From assembly GCA_000818945.1 (NCBI GenBank), contig KN805415.1, positions 62,275-126,274 on the forward strand: a DNA stretch of 64,000 nt, given 5' to 3'. The notes under the pieces were generated by a model. The model saw only the letters and a program-made list of their open reading frames with translations, ran no database searches and was not told where the DNA came from. Positions 1 through 7,935 of this stretch are shown one piece after another. The translations under genes were made by a program, and so were the position numbers. The stretch's first letter is position 1; every line of letters starts with the position of its first letter. The DNA is from Schizochytrium sp. CCTCC M209059. Taxonomy: Eukaryota; Sar; Bigyra; Thraustochytrida; Thraustochytriidae.

Positions 1-489
1 GGCGGTCCCAGCCGGCCGGAGGCCAGTGGAACAAACCACGCTAAACACGGCGCGGCCGGCCATAGCGCACTTGCGGCCGCCGCGCGCAAGTGCACACGGC
101 GCAGAAAGCAAAGAAAGAAAGAAAGAAAGAAAGAAAGCAGGAAAGCGGGAAAGCAGGAAAGCAGGAATAAGGAGCGCGCGCGTGTGCACGTGCCGAGCGC
201 GCGGCAGAGCCGAGACCAAGACTACCTTCCGCGGCGCGGCGAGCGGGCAGCGGCGGGCAGAGGCAGCGCGCGCGGGAGGCAGGCGCGGCGCGGCGCGAGG
301 GACCGACCGGCGCGGCGCCGCTGCGCTGGTGCGTCCGCCGGGGCGGGGCGAGCGGCCGGCTCGGCTCATCGGCGCACACGAGCGGGACAAAGGCGCGCGC
401 GGCTGCTCGAGCGACGCGGGAGACGGCGCGCAGCAGGAGCAGCTGCAGCAGCGGCGGCGGCGGCGGCGGCGGCGGCGGGAAGAGGGGAG
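1..489. promoter_or_regulatory. 5' region of the reticulon gene with A-rich and CGG repeats and two GCAAGTGC sites
   Basis: GC-rich leader without a credible gene. It holds inverted copies of an 8-mer, GCACTTGC at 67-74 and GCAAGTGC at 86-93, a GAAA-type array at about 104-167 and a CGG run at about 451-479 that ends just before the start codon. The 8-mer recurs in clusters at 56.8 kb and 62.2 kb, so this may be promoter sequence. Open frames across this stretch are repeat-driven and rich in Arg/Ala. Confidence 0.4.
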
Positions 490-1104
490 ATGGCGACGGC
501 GGAAACGTGGACCGAGACGGCAGTAGAGGTGCTCGAGCAACATCAGGTTAGGGAGGATGTAGAAGACGTGCTGTTGTGGAATAACCCTGGGCAGTCCCTC
601 CTGTACCTCCTGGCGGGCGTGTGCTTGTTCGTGCTGACCGAGGTCTTCCAGGTTGGCATTATGATCGTGGTAGGGTCCATCTTGATTCTGCAATTGCTCG
701 TGTACAGATTTGCTGCGTTTCTGCAGGACCGTGGCATCGCGTTTGAGAATGTCGACCTTGCAGAGAAGATTGTCCTCACGCCGGAGCCCAGCGCCGTCGC
801 CACGGCCGTGGAAATCGCCGGCGACCTGCTGCGCATTGTCGAAGAGTCCATCAAGGACCTCTCGCTGACGAGTGATTATTTCCGTCTTGCCCAGGGATTC
901 TCCTTTTTGCTCTTTCTTTCGGCCGTGGGTCGCGTTCTCTCCCTGTCCGTGGTGTTGCTGGTCTGCTGGGTGGGAGCTTTCGTTCTCCCGGTCATTTACG
1001 TATACAACCAGGACGCCCTTGACGGAATCATGTCTCGCTCTAGGGAGGTTACCGAGATGGCTTTCGGTGGCAGGCGTGCGAGCAGGAAGAGAAAAAGCCA
1101 CTAG
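490..1104 (+). CDS. Reticulon-domain ER membrane-shaping protein
   Basis: A 204-residue protein beginning at the ATG at 490, after a CGG-rich leader. The sequence shows the reticulon homology layout: two long hydrophobic hairpins at about residues 35-78 and 135-175, separated by a hydrophilic loop of about 55 residues, with a short hydrophilic N-terminus that includes LLWNNPGQSLLYLLAG, a typical entry into the first reticulon hairpin. The C-terminus is strongly basic (RRASRKRKSH), which fits cytosolic exposure and perhaps ER retention. Reticulons insert as wedges into the outer leaflet of the ER membrane and stabilise tubules and sheet edges. The frame remains open upstream to 184 only through GTG and repeat codons, so 490 is preferred. 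Family assignment is confident; no paralogue-level name is possible. Confidence 0.85.
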   Translation: MATAETWTETAVEVLEQHQVREDVEDVLLWNNPGQSLLYLLAGVCLFVLTEVFQVGIMIVVGSILILQLLVYRFAAFLQDRGIAFENVDLAEKIVLTPEPSAVATAVEIAGDLLRIVEESIKDLSLTSDYFRLAQGFSFLLFLSAVGRVLSLSVVLLVCWVGAFVLPVIYVYNQDALDGIMSRSREVTEMAFGGRRASRKRKSH

Positions 1105-2043
1105 AGTTTGCCTGGCCATGTAGGGAAGCAAGCTCCCTGCTTTTTGCGCTCGCGTGTGTGTGTGTGTCCAAGCTTTGCGCAGAGCATGCAAAGCATTCTA
1201 TAAAATGCGCGTATGCCGGAACGATGTCGTCCACCTGCTGCTAACTTACTTTGTCGACCTAGACCCTAGGCCAGCTTGGCTACTGATGAATAAACTTCTT
1301 GTTTGGGATCCCATTACATTTCTTGTCTATTCTATTCTATTCTATTCGTTTCTCTTGTTTGAGGTGGGGTGGGCGAAAATTTTAACGCAAAAAGGGATGA
1401 GGATGGAGCGCGGCGCAAGGACGATTATGCAAGAGCAACCTGTTTACGTCCACCTTCTGAACCCCACGAAGAAAATAAAATGAAAAATCGCTGCAACCAA
1501 ATCGAGCGAAAAGCACACGGAAACGCAGCATAATGAAGGTAAATGTACAAGCACATCAATGCAAACAGACATCGTTCTAAGATCCAACCAATCGTTGGCA
1601 CCATGAATAAAAGCACACTTTTGACATTGACCTCTATGGAATCGTGTCACGACCATATCAGGTAGTGGCACGAAAAAAGGAAATTAAGTAGCGACACAAG
1701 CTTTTTGTCCCCAATTTAAGGTGATGAGCGTCTTGAGAGCGGGCGTGCAGAGGACATCGTCGTCGAGGCAAACCCGGAAAGAGAAGGCCTTGATCTGCGC
1801 GCGCGAGAGCAAGCAAGCACGAGAGTAAGCAAGCAACACCGCAGCGCAGCGGAACAAGTGACAGAAAGGGAGAAATCGCAAGCGCAAGCGTGGAGAGGAA
1901 GCACGCACGCACGCACGCACGCACGTGCGCAAGCGGAATCGCACGCGAACCCTCTCGTGCTCGCTCGCGTTGAAGCCCCCCCAAGTCCTCGCCTTTCTTT
2001 CGCGCTCTCTCCACTCTTCGTGTACAACTCTCTCGTACGGATC
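1105..2043. other. Intergenic: reticulon 3' region and RING-gene leader
   Basis: No gene seen. Contains a GT run at about 1153-1168, an AATAAA hexamer at 1289-1294, a TCTAT pentamer array at about 1326-1347 and a CACG array at about 1900-1926. The antisense open frames that cover 1658-2721 are shadows of the repeat tracts and of the RING gene that follows. Confidence 0.6.
1289..1294 (+). promoter_or_regulatory. Candidate polyadenylation signal AATAAA of the reticulon gene
   Basis: Canonical AATAAA hexamer 185 bp after the reticulon stop codon, on the coding strand, followed by a T-rich TCTAT array that could act as a downstream element. Long for a 3' UTR in such compact genes, so tentative. 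Confidence 0.35.
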
Positions 2044-4440
2044 ATGATGGACGCGATTTGCACTATCCAAAGCGCGCGTAAGGCAGCAAAAGACAAGATC
2101 GAGAGGATCAGCCCTCGGACGTTCACGAGGTTCGAGCACGTGCTCTGGCCTCAGAACATCGTCGCGCTCTGCTTGCGTGTTGTGCTTCTGCGTCAAGAAA
2201 GGGCCTGTGACGAGCTCTCCGTTGATCGGTCTAACGCGCGATCCCTCGCAAAGTCTGCACATAAATGGACGGAGACGAGACTCAGAGACGCCCTCTTCAA
2301 GAGTGTATCCGTCGATGAAGTGACTGAGCTCGTGCTCTCCGAGACCCTTTTCGTCCTCTGTGACCACGAAGAGCACGAGGAGCGCGTTTTCGCTCCCTTT
2401 CACGCATATTTGCAGGCTGCTATCTGCTCTCTTGAGCGTCTTCGAACGTCCAGCGAGAAGGTCTACGTCGCCTTGTACTCTGTTCGAGAGATGATACACG
2501 ATATTCACGATGGGGAAATCAGTACACTGCAGACGTGGACGTATCCCTTCAGTCGAAAAAAGATCAACTACTCCTCCTTTTGTCGTTATCTGGAGCAATT
2601 GAAGACGGTACATGAGCTCGACGCCTTTCTTCGCTACTGGACCAGGCGTGTTATTCGCGATTTCTCCCAGGGTTTCTTCCAAGAGATTCACTCCCGGCCT
2701 AATGACGAAGAAATGCGTCAACGTATTTACCGTGCCGTGTTACAAGCGTACGCAAAGCTTGACAACACTAAAAGGCGGACTGTTGCAAAGTCACTTTCTC
2801 GGTGTCGGAGCCTTCTCGCCAAATGCTTTGGTGCTCAGCTGACTGATTTGCCACAGCCCAGCGAGACAGTAGTTGACCTGGAGATGCTAACCTCTCACAA
2901 AGATAATCTCAGAGAGCTGGCGCGCCATACAAGCAGCCGTTTCGTACCCTACCTCGGAATTGGCCCCGACGACGTGCGATCTCGTGTCATACAAACTTGC
3001 GTGAACATTCTACACGCACCGGAGGAGCTGCATCTGAATGGCTATCTATACTTTTTGGAAAGTGCATCGCTCGATCAGTATCCGTCCGCGAATTCTTTCC
3101 GACTTTACTTTCACACGACGTTTGTCCAGTATTTTGAGGAAGTGCACCGAGTACTTTCTCACAAAGAGTTCTTTTCTGCCGCTGAAGCGGACTTTCTCCA
3201 GCGCAAGGTTGGAAGCAAGTACGACTACATGATAGCAGTCTGGCAAGCTTTCGAGAGGATTGACACCGATCTGATTCCGGCAGACGCCCTCCATGATTTT
3301 CTAAAGGCACGCAAGCGTCGCCAATCTCATGAGGAGATTTCGAAAGCTCAATGTAAAGTCGTTCTACGCTTTTGCCGTCTTTGTCCCTCACAAGCGATCA
3401 GCGCAATCGGGAGAAAGGAGATGATCGAGAATGACGTTCGACAAGCTGCGTTGTTTGAGGGGCTCAAAATCTTCTTTCAACGAGTGGAATCGAGTACTTT
3501 CAGCAAGCCAATTTCCTCGAACGCTCAAATCTTTCGCAGGAGGGACGCAGAGGTCGACGCTTCTGTCATTATAACCCCGACTGCGATCCTTCTTGGTGGT
3601 GGCTCGTCATTCCTGGACACGCTAGGCGACCTACTGGAGAACAGCAACGGGCTCTCACAGTTGTTTCGCTTCCGAGCTCTTTCTATTTCGGACTTTACGA
3701 AACGCTTCCCTGCTCTTGACCGTCTCAAGTGCGCTGAGGCCGGTCTCCGAGCAAGGGGATCAAGACGCAATGTTCTGAACCAATCTATTTTAGAACGATG
3801 CGGCTCACTTCAGGTCGCGCACAAAGATGTCGCTCATGAGATTTCAGGTCTTCGGAGTGTTCTCGAAAAGGTTGCGCAGCATCTCGGCTTTGAGCGCAAC
3901 GCGGCGCTGGAGGATACTTTCGACCGTGTTGAAAAACAGGGCATGTTCGCAGCACGAAAAATTGCTGAAGCAGACCACACCACTGCGAATTATCTCCTAA
4001 GTGGGGGCGGTGGCAACTCAAAGTACATTCCGCTGGGCTGCAGTCTTGCATCAGTGACAGACATGCTGTTTCCACCCCAGACTCTTGAGCGTCTTCGCAA
4101 CAGAAACGACCACGCATCGGGAGGGCACAGCGCCCCAGACAGCTGCCCCATTTGCTTGGAGGAGATTCCCGACGAGGTCCGTATAGTCGTGTGTCGAAAT
4201 GGCCATTCCTGTTGCAATGGGTGTTTCCAACAAGTTCGAGCATCTTCCAACGGAGGTTCGCTTTGCTTCGAATGCAGAGTGTCCTGCTTCAGCAAGGGCT
4301 TGCCGCTTAAACTGCTTTGCAGTAAACCCAATGAGGAATACATCAGCAGCACTCGGACATCGAAGCGTGCCGCGAGCAACGCGAACAGTTCTTCGTTGGT
4401 GATTAAACGAAGAAGGCACGCAATGAGCTCGACCGCGTAG
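2044..4440 (+). CDS. RING-finger protein, copy 1 of a tandem pair
   Basis: A 798-residue protein starting at the ATG at 2044 (a second ATG follows directly). Residues 1 to about 690 are mainly alpha-helical and match no family I recognise. Residues about 700-755 form a C3HC4 RING: CPIC, then CRNGH, CC, C and CFEC, so an E3 ubiquitin ligase role is plausible. The tail is Ser/Arg-rich. The next gene (5357-7768) is a clear paralogue with the RING at the same residue position and shared blocks such as GPDDVR, CVNIL, WQAFE-IDTD-IP-DAL, QIFRR, ASVII-P and LEKVAQHLGF. The RING tolerates a three-residue Cys-His spacing (C-R-N-G-H), shared with the paralogue. The function of the long N-terminal region is unknown; the family may be lineage-specific. 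Confidence 0.8.
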   Translation: MMDAICTIQSARKAAKDKIERISPRTFTRFEHVLWPQNIVALCLRVVLLRQERACDELSVDRSNARSLAKSAHKWTETRLRDALFKSVSVDEVTELVLSETLFVLCDHEEHEERVFAPFHAYLQAAICSLERLRTSSEKVYVALYSVREMIHDIHDGEISTLQTWTYPFSRKKINYSSFCRYLEQLKTVHELDAFLRYWTRRVIRDFSQGFFQEIHSRPNDEEMRQRIYRAVLQAYAKLDNTKRRTVAKSLSRCRSLLAKCFGAQLTDLPQPSETVVDLEMLTSHKDNLRELARHTSSRFVPYLGIGPDDVRSRVIQTCVNILHAPEELHLNGYLYFLESASLDQYPSANSFRLYFHTTFVQYFEEVHRVLSHKEFFSAAEADFLQRKVGSKYDYMIAVWQAFERIDTDLIPADALHDFLKARKRRQSHEEISKAQCKVVLRFCRLCPSQAISAIGRKEMIENDVRQAALFEGLKIFFQRVESSTFSKPISSNAQIFRRRDAEVDASVIITPTAILLGGGSSFLDTLGDLLENSNGLSQLFRFRALSISDFTKRFPALDRLKCAEAGLRARGSRRNVLNQSILERCGSLQVAHKDVAHEISGLRSVLEKVAQHLGFERNAALEDTFDRVEKQGMFAARKIAEADHTTANYLLSGGGGNSKYIPLGCSLASVTDMLFPPQTLERLRNRNDHASGGHSAPDSCPICLEEIPDEVRIVVCRNGHSCCNGCFQQVRASSNGGSLCFECRVSCFSKGLPLKLLCSKPNEEYISSTRTSKRAASNANSSSLVIKRRRHAMSSTA

Positions 4441-5356
4441 CAGCATATGCCTTAAAAATCCAAAACGATCCCATTTGTTCTCCGTTCCTCTTCTATATTT
4501 CTCCTCCTTTTTTTTTACACATTTGCCTTTTTCTTTACTCCAGGATTTTTGCTGCTATAGGCCTTGTCATATCAGCACCTTCTCAAACTCAGCCGTTGAT
4601 TTATTCTGCTTTTTCTTGGGAAAAAGAAGGCAACACTCGCCAATCCAGTAAAGCAAGTAAGTCTTCAACCTATAGAAAGAGAGAATCGCGCCAAAGACGA
4701 ATAACAGACGACAAATAAAAGAAACAATGCTGCGTGCCTCACCAGAGCCGTCACCGCATGAAGCCAAACAACGCTCACACCAAGTCCTCAGCTTCACGTT
4801 CGGGTTCCCTCATTTCCCTCTCATGTCATCGAGCTTCGCGATCACCTCGTGTCGGTCGCCCATCTGGACAACTGCCTCCCTTCCATCAGGGAGATATGAG
4901 GGAGCACTCGAGAGCGGCTCGAGAGCGGCTTGAGAGTGCTCCCTTTTGGGAGTGCTCTCTTTTGGGAGTGCTCTCTTTTGGGAGTGCTCTTGTCGAGAGC
5001 GCTCTCGAGAGCGCGGTGCGAACCAAGCCACTCTCCTCATTGCAGGCGCCGAGAATGAGAGGAGACGAGCGAAGCGAAGCAGAGCAGTCCGCGAGCAGCC
5101 AGGCAAACCCGGAACGCGAGCCAGGAGCTCCACGCAGCGTACGCAAGGCACACGAGGCGCACCCGGCGAAAGCGAAGCGCGACGATCAGCTCGCCCAGCA
5201 AGTCACTCGCGCACCACCAAGCCCGCGACAGCGCTTGCGTTCGCGTTCGCGTTCGCGTCCGCGTCCGTGCTTGCACTTGGCCAGAGCCACAGAGTCTATC
5301 TGCACGACCGCTTGCTCACGTCCTTCCCTTGTGTGTTGCTCTCTAGGAAATCAACA
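4441..5356. other. Intergenic spacer between the two RING paralogues
   Basis: No gene seen. The first 100 bases hold the 3' flank conserved with that of the second copy (4467-4537). The second half carries a 16-bp tandem repeat (4932-4995) and a TTCGCG hexamer array (about 5234-5266). Open frames here arise from these repeats. Confidence 0.6.
4932..4995 (+). repeat. 16-bp tandem repeat, four copies
   Basis: Consensus GGGAGTGCTCTCTTTT, copies at 4932-4947, 4948-4963, 4964-4979 and 4980-4995; the two middle copies are identical. The array is flanked by GAGAGCG/CGCTCTC inverted sequences. It lies about 360 bp before the start of the second RING gene, so it could be in its promoter or leader. 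Confidence 0.85.
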
Positions 5357-7768
5357 ATGGCTGTGAATTTCGTCATCGCCGAAGCGAGAAAGAAGCTGGC
5401 TGCTCTGAAGATCGCCGTGCCTTGCGGCACCACGCCCGATGAGTGGAGTCGCGTGCGTTGGCCAGAGAAAATACGCACCCTTTGCACTCGGATAAGTGAC
5501 CGAATCCCGTCGAACCCCGGCGACAGCGCCAGCGTTGGCACAAACGCGGAACAAAAAGAGCGACTGTGGGAGGTGTCCAGGCTTCGCCAGTACCTCGAGG
5601 AAGTTGAGGACATCGGGAAGGTGATCCAGTTGGTCCAATGCCCGAACCTTTTCATCAATTGCGAGAGAAGGCATCTCGACAGCTGCGTATTTACTCTGGT
5701 CTTTACCTTTTTGAAGACTGCGGATGACGTCCTCGGGCACATTCAGAAATGTAACGAACTCGCTCGTCGTGCTCTGCAACACGCACGCACGGTGATTGGC
5801 GACGAAGACCAACATGACGGCTCTGAAGAGACGAGCCCCCCGAATTCGTCGATCACCTTGCCTCAAAGAATGCGGTTTGCTGATTTCACTCAGCATCTCA
5901 AGAAGCTGAAGACAGTACCTGAGCTCAAGGCGTTTCTGCAGGTTTGTGAAGACCAAGCCTCTTTGTCCTTTGACAATTTTTTCATCATGGACTACCCAAA
6001 CGGGCGCACCACGACATTCAGGAATTGCGCGACCGTTCATCGACATGTATTGGTAGCGCATGCCAAAATTGTCTACTGTACAAAATCGATACACGAGAAG
6101 GCGCTTTCAGCTTGCTGGGAATATCTTGCCGGCTGCTTTGGCAATGAGCGCAGGGACTTGCCAGACAATAACTTGGAGATTACAAACGTTGAGGAGCTAA
6201 GATCCGAAACGAAGAAACTCGAGGCTCTGACACGACATGCAAGCGCCCGCTTCTCATCTCATTTGGAGACGGGGCCAGATGATGTGCGAAAAACAGCCGT
6301 GCAACTTTGCGTCAATATTCTGCTGGCATCGCCGAAGCTGCACCTGGAAGCGTATATCGCCACCCTTCCCCGCAGTCCATCGCCCAAGGTACTCAAGACG
6401 GAGCCGTTTCGACCCTACAGAGGCATTTCTCGAGGCATTGGAAAGATCCATCGCTTGCTCAGCGAAAGATTCTTCTTCTCTGAAATCGAAGCCGGCATTC
6501 TTCATCGCAAGGTTGGGAAGAACTTTCATCAGCTAGCACCAATCTGGCAAGCCTTCGAGGAGATAGACACGGATCACATCCCTCGAGACGCGCTCTTTCA
6601 ATTCTTCCGGAAAAGCCATTCATCTCTCGCTAAGGCCCAATGCAAGGCCTTTCTTCGCTTCTGTCAAAGCCGTCCATTACAAGCGATCAAAGCAAGAGAA
6701 AAGCAGTTGATCAAGAACTGGACTCGCCAAGTTGTTCTCGTCGATGGGCTCAAGCGTTTCTTCCAGAATTTCGAGACAAGTATATCCAGCACGCAGATCT
6801 TTGGAAACACGCAGATCTTCCGAAGAAGCGATGAGAGGGTCAACGCTTCGGTCATCATATCTCCGTTCAAAATCCTCCTTGGTAGAAACTCGCTAGCCTT
6901 GAACGAGCTGAGTGAAATTCTTGCAAGCAGCTCAAGGGTCTCGATATTTTTCGAGGACCAAACTCGATCAGTCGGAGCGCTTGCGCATCAGTTTCCAGAA
7001 AGCATCTATCTTGCTCGCGTTCGCGCAAACCTCCAAGAAAGCGAGACAATGGATGTGGTGCTCAAGCAATCCCTTCTTTCAAGATACGGAGTCTTTCAGC
7101 GTGTGGACAAGGCCCTTGCAAGCCAAGCCCTGAATCTTCGAAGTGCCTTGGAAAAGGTGGCGCAACATCTTGGCTTCAAGGAAAACGCAGACCTGAAGGC
7201 CAGACTCGATAAAGTCGAGGAAGAGTGCGAACCTCTCGTAGCGTCTGCCAGAGAAAGCGTCAAGGATTTTCTCACCCCCCAAAATCTTTTAAACTACGAC
7301 GGTGTGGACAAGGAGTACTCTACGAAAGGCTCAAGTTTTGCAGAGCTGAGAGACAAACTTATTGAAGAGCAAGCGTACCAACGTCTCCTAGGCAAAAGGA
7401 GCCAATTCCTAGACAATGGCGATGAACCCGAAAGCAACGAATCCGAAAGCTGCCCCATCTGCTTGATGGAAAACCGTCTTGAGGTTTGCACTGTCATGTG
7501 TCGAAAAGGTCACCTTGGCTGCATGTCGTGCGTCAAGCAGCTTCGAACATCGTCCTCAGGAAGTTCTTCGCCTCGTTGTCCAGAATGCCGAGAGCCCATC
7601 ATCAAGGATTGCTTGCTGCTCAAATTGCTTTTCGAGAATCCCAGCAAGCAAGACACCAAGAGTACCACACAAGGAGGCGAAAGCACATCGAAGCGTGCTG
7701 CGGGGAGCACAGAAGGTCCCGAAGGAACGCGCAAACGAGCACGGTGCGCAACAAGTTCGAGCGCGTAG
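5357..7768 (+). CDS. RING-finger protein, copy 2 of a tandem pair
   Basis: A 803-residue protein from the ATG at 5357, in the context CAACAATGG. The frame is open upstream to 4946 but that part is encoded by tandem repeats and Arg/Ser-rich, so it is excluded. Like copy 1 it has a long helical region of unknown function and a C-terminal C3HC4 RING at about residues 699-755 (CPIC, CRKGH, C-MSC, CPEC). The shared blocks run in the same order, so the two genes come from a tandem duplication, but the proteins have diverged widely. The tail is Ser/Thr/Arg-rich and both genes end in a similar Ser/Ala sequence. Probably a ubiquitin ligase by the RING alone; substrate unknown. Confidence 0.8.
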   Translation: MAVNFVIAEARKKLAALKIAVPCGTTPDEWSRVRWPEKIRTLCTRISDRIPSNPGDSASVGTNAEQKERLWEVSRLRQYLEEVEDIGKVIQLVQCPNLFINCERRHLDSCVFTLVFTFLKTADDVLGHIQKCNELARRALQHARTVIGDEDQHDGSEETSPPNSSITLPQRMRFADFTQHLKKLKTVPELKAFLQVCEDQASLSFDNFFIMDYPNGRTTTFRNCATVHRHVLVAHAKIVYCTKSIHEKALSACWEYLAGCFGNERRDLPDNNLEITNVEELRSETKKLEALTRHASARFSSHLETGPDDVRKTAVQLCVNILLASPKLHLEAYIATLPRSPSPKVLKTEPFRPYRGISRGIGKIHRLLSERFFFSEIEAGILHRKVGKNFHQLAPIWQAFEEIDTDHIPRDALFQFFRKSHSSLAKAQCKAFLRFCQSRPLQAIKAREKQLIKNWTRQVVLVDGLKRFFQNFETSISSTQIFGNTQIFRRSDERVNASVIISPFKILLGRNSLALNELSEILASSSRVSIFFEDQTRSVGALAHQFPESIYLARVRANLQESETMDVVLKQSLLSRYGVFQRVDKALASQALNLRSALEKVAQHLGFKENADLKARLDKVEEECEPLVASARESVKDFLTPQNLLNYDGVDKEYSTKGSSFAELRDKLIEEQAYQRLLGKRSQFLDNGDEPESNESESCPICLMENRLEVCTVMCRKGHLGCMSCVKQLRTSSSGSSSPRCPECREPIIKDCLLLKLLFENPSKQDTKSTTQGGESTSKRAAGSTEGPEGTRKRARCATSSSA

Positions 7769-7935
7769 CAGTACATGTATATACAAACAGCGATCCCATT
7801 TGTCCTCCTGTCCTCTTCTTTATTTTTCTTCTTGTTTTCTTTTTTACACGTTTGCCTTCATCTTTTTGACGTTTTCAAGGTCTACCCGTGATGTTTCCGA
7901 TTTGAAGCTTGGAGCAAAGTTCTATCAAAGTCTCT

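Noticed and set aside
1684..2721. Minus-strand frame of 345 codons
   Set aside because: Antisense shadow of the RING gene; no domain, and it runs through the CACG repeat.
4946..5356. N-terminal extension of the second RING protein
   Set aside because: Encoded by the 16-bp and TTCGCG repeats; absent from the paralogue.
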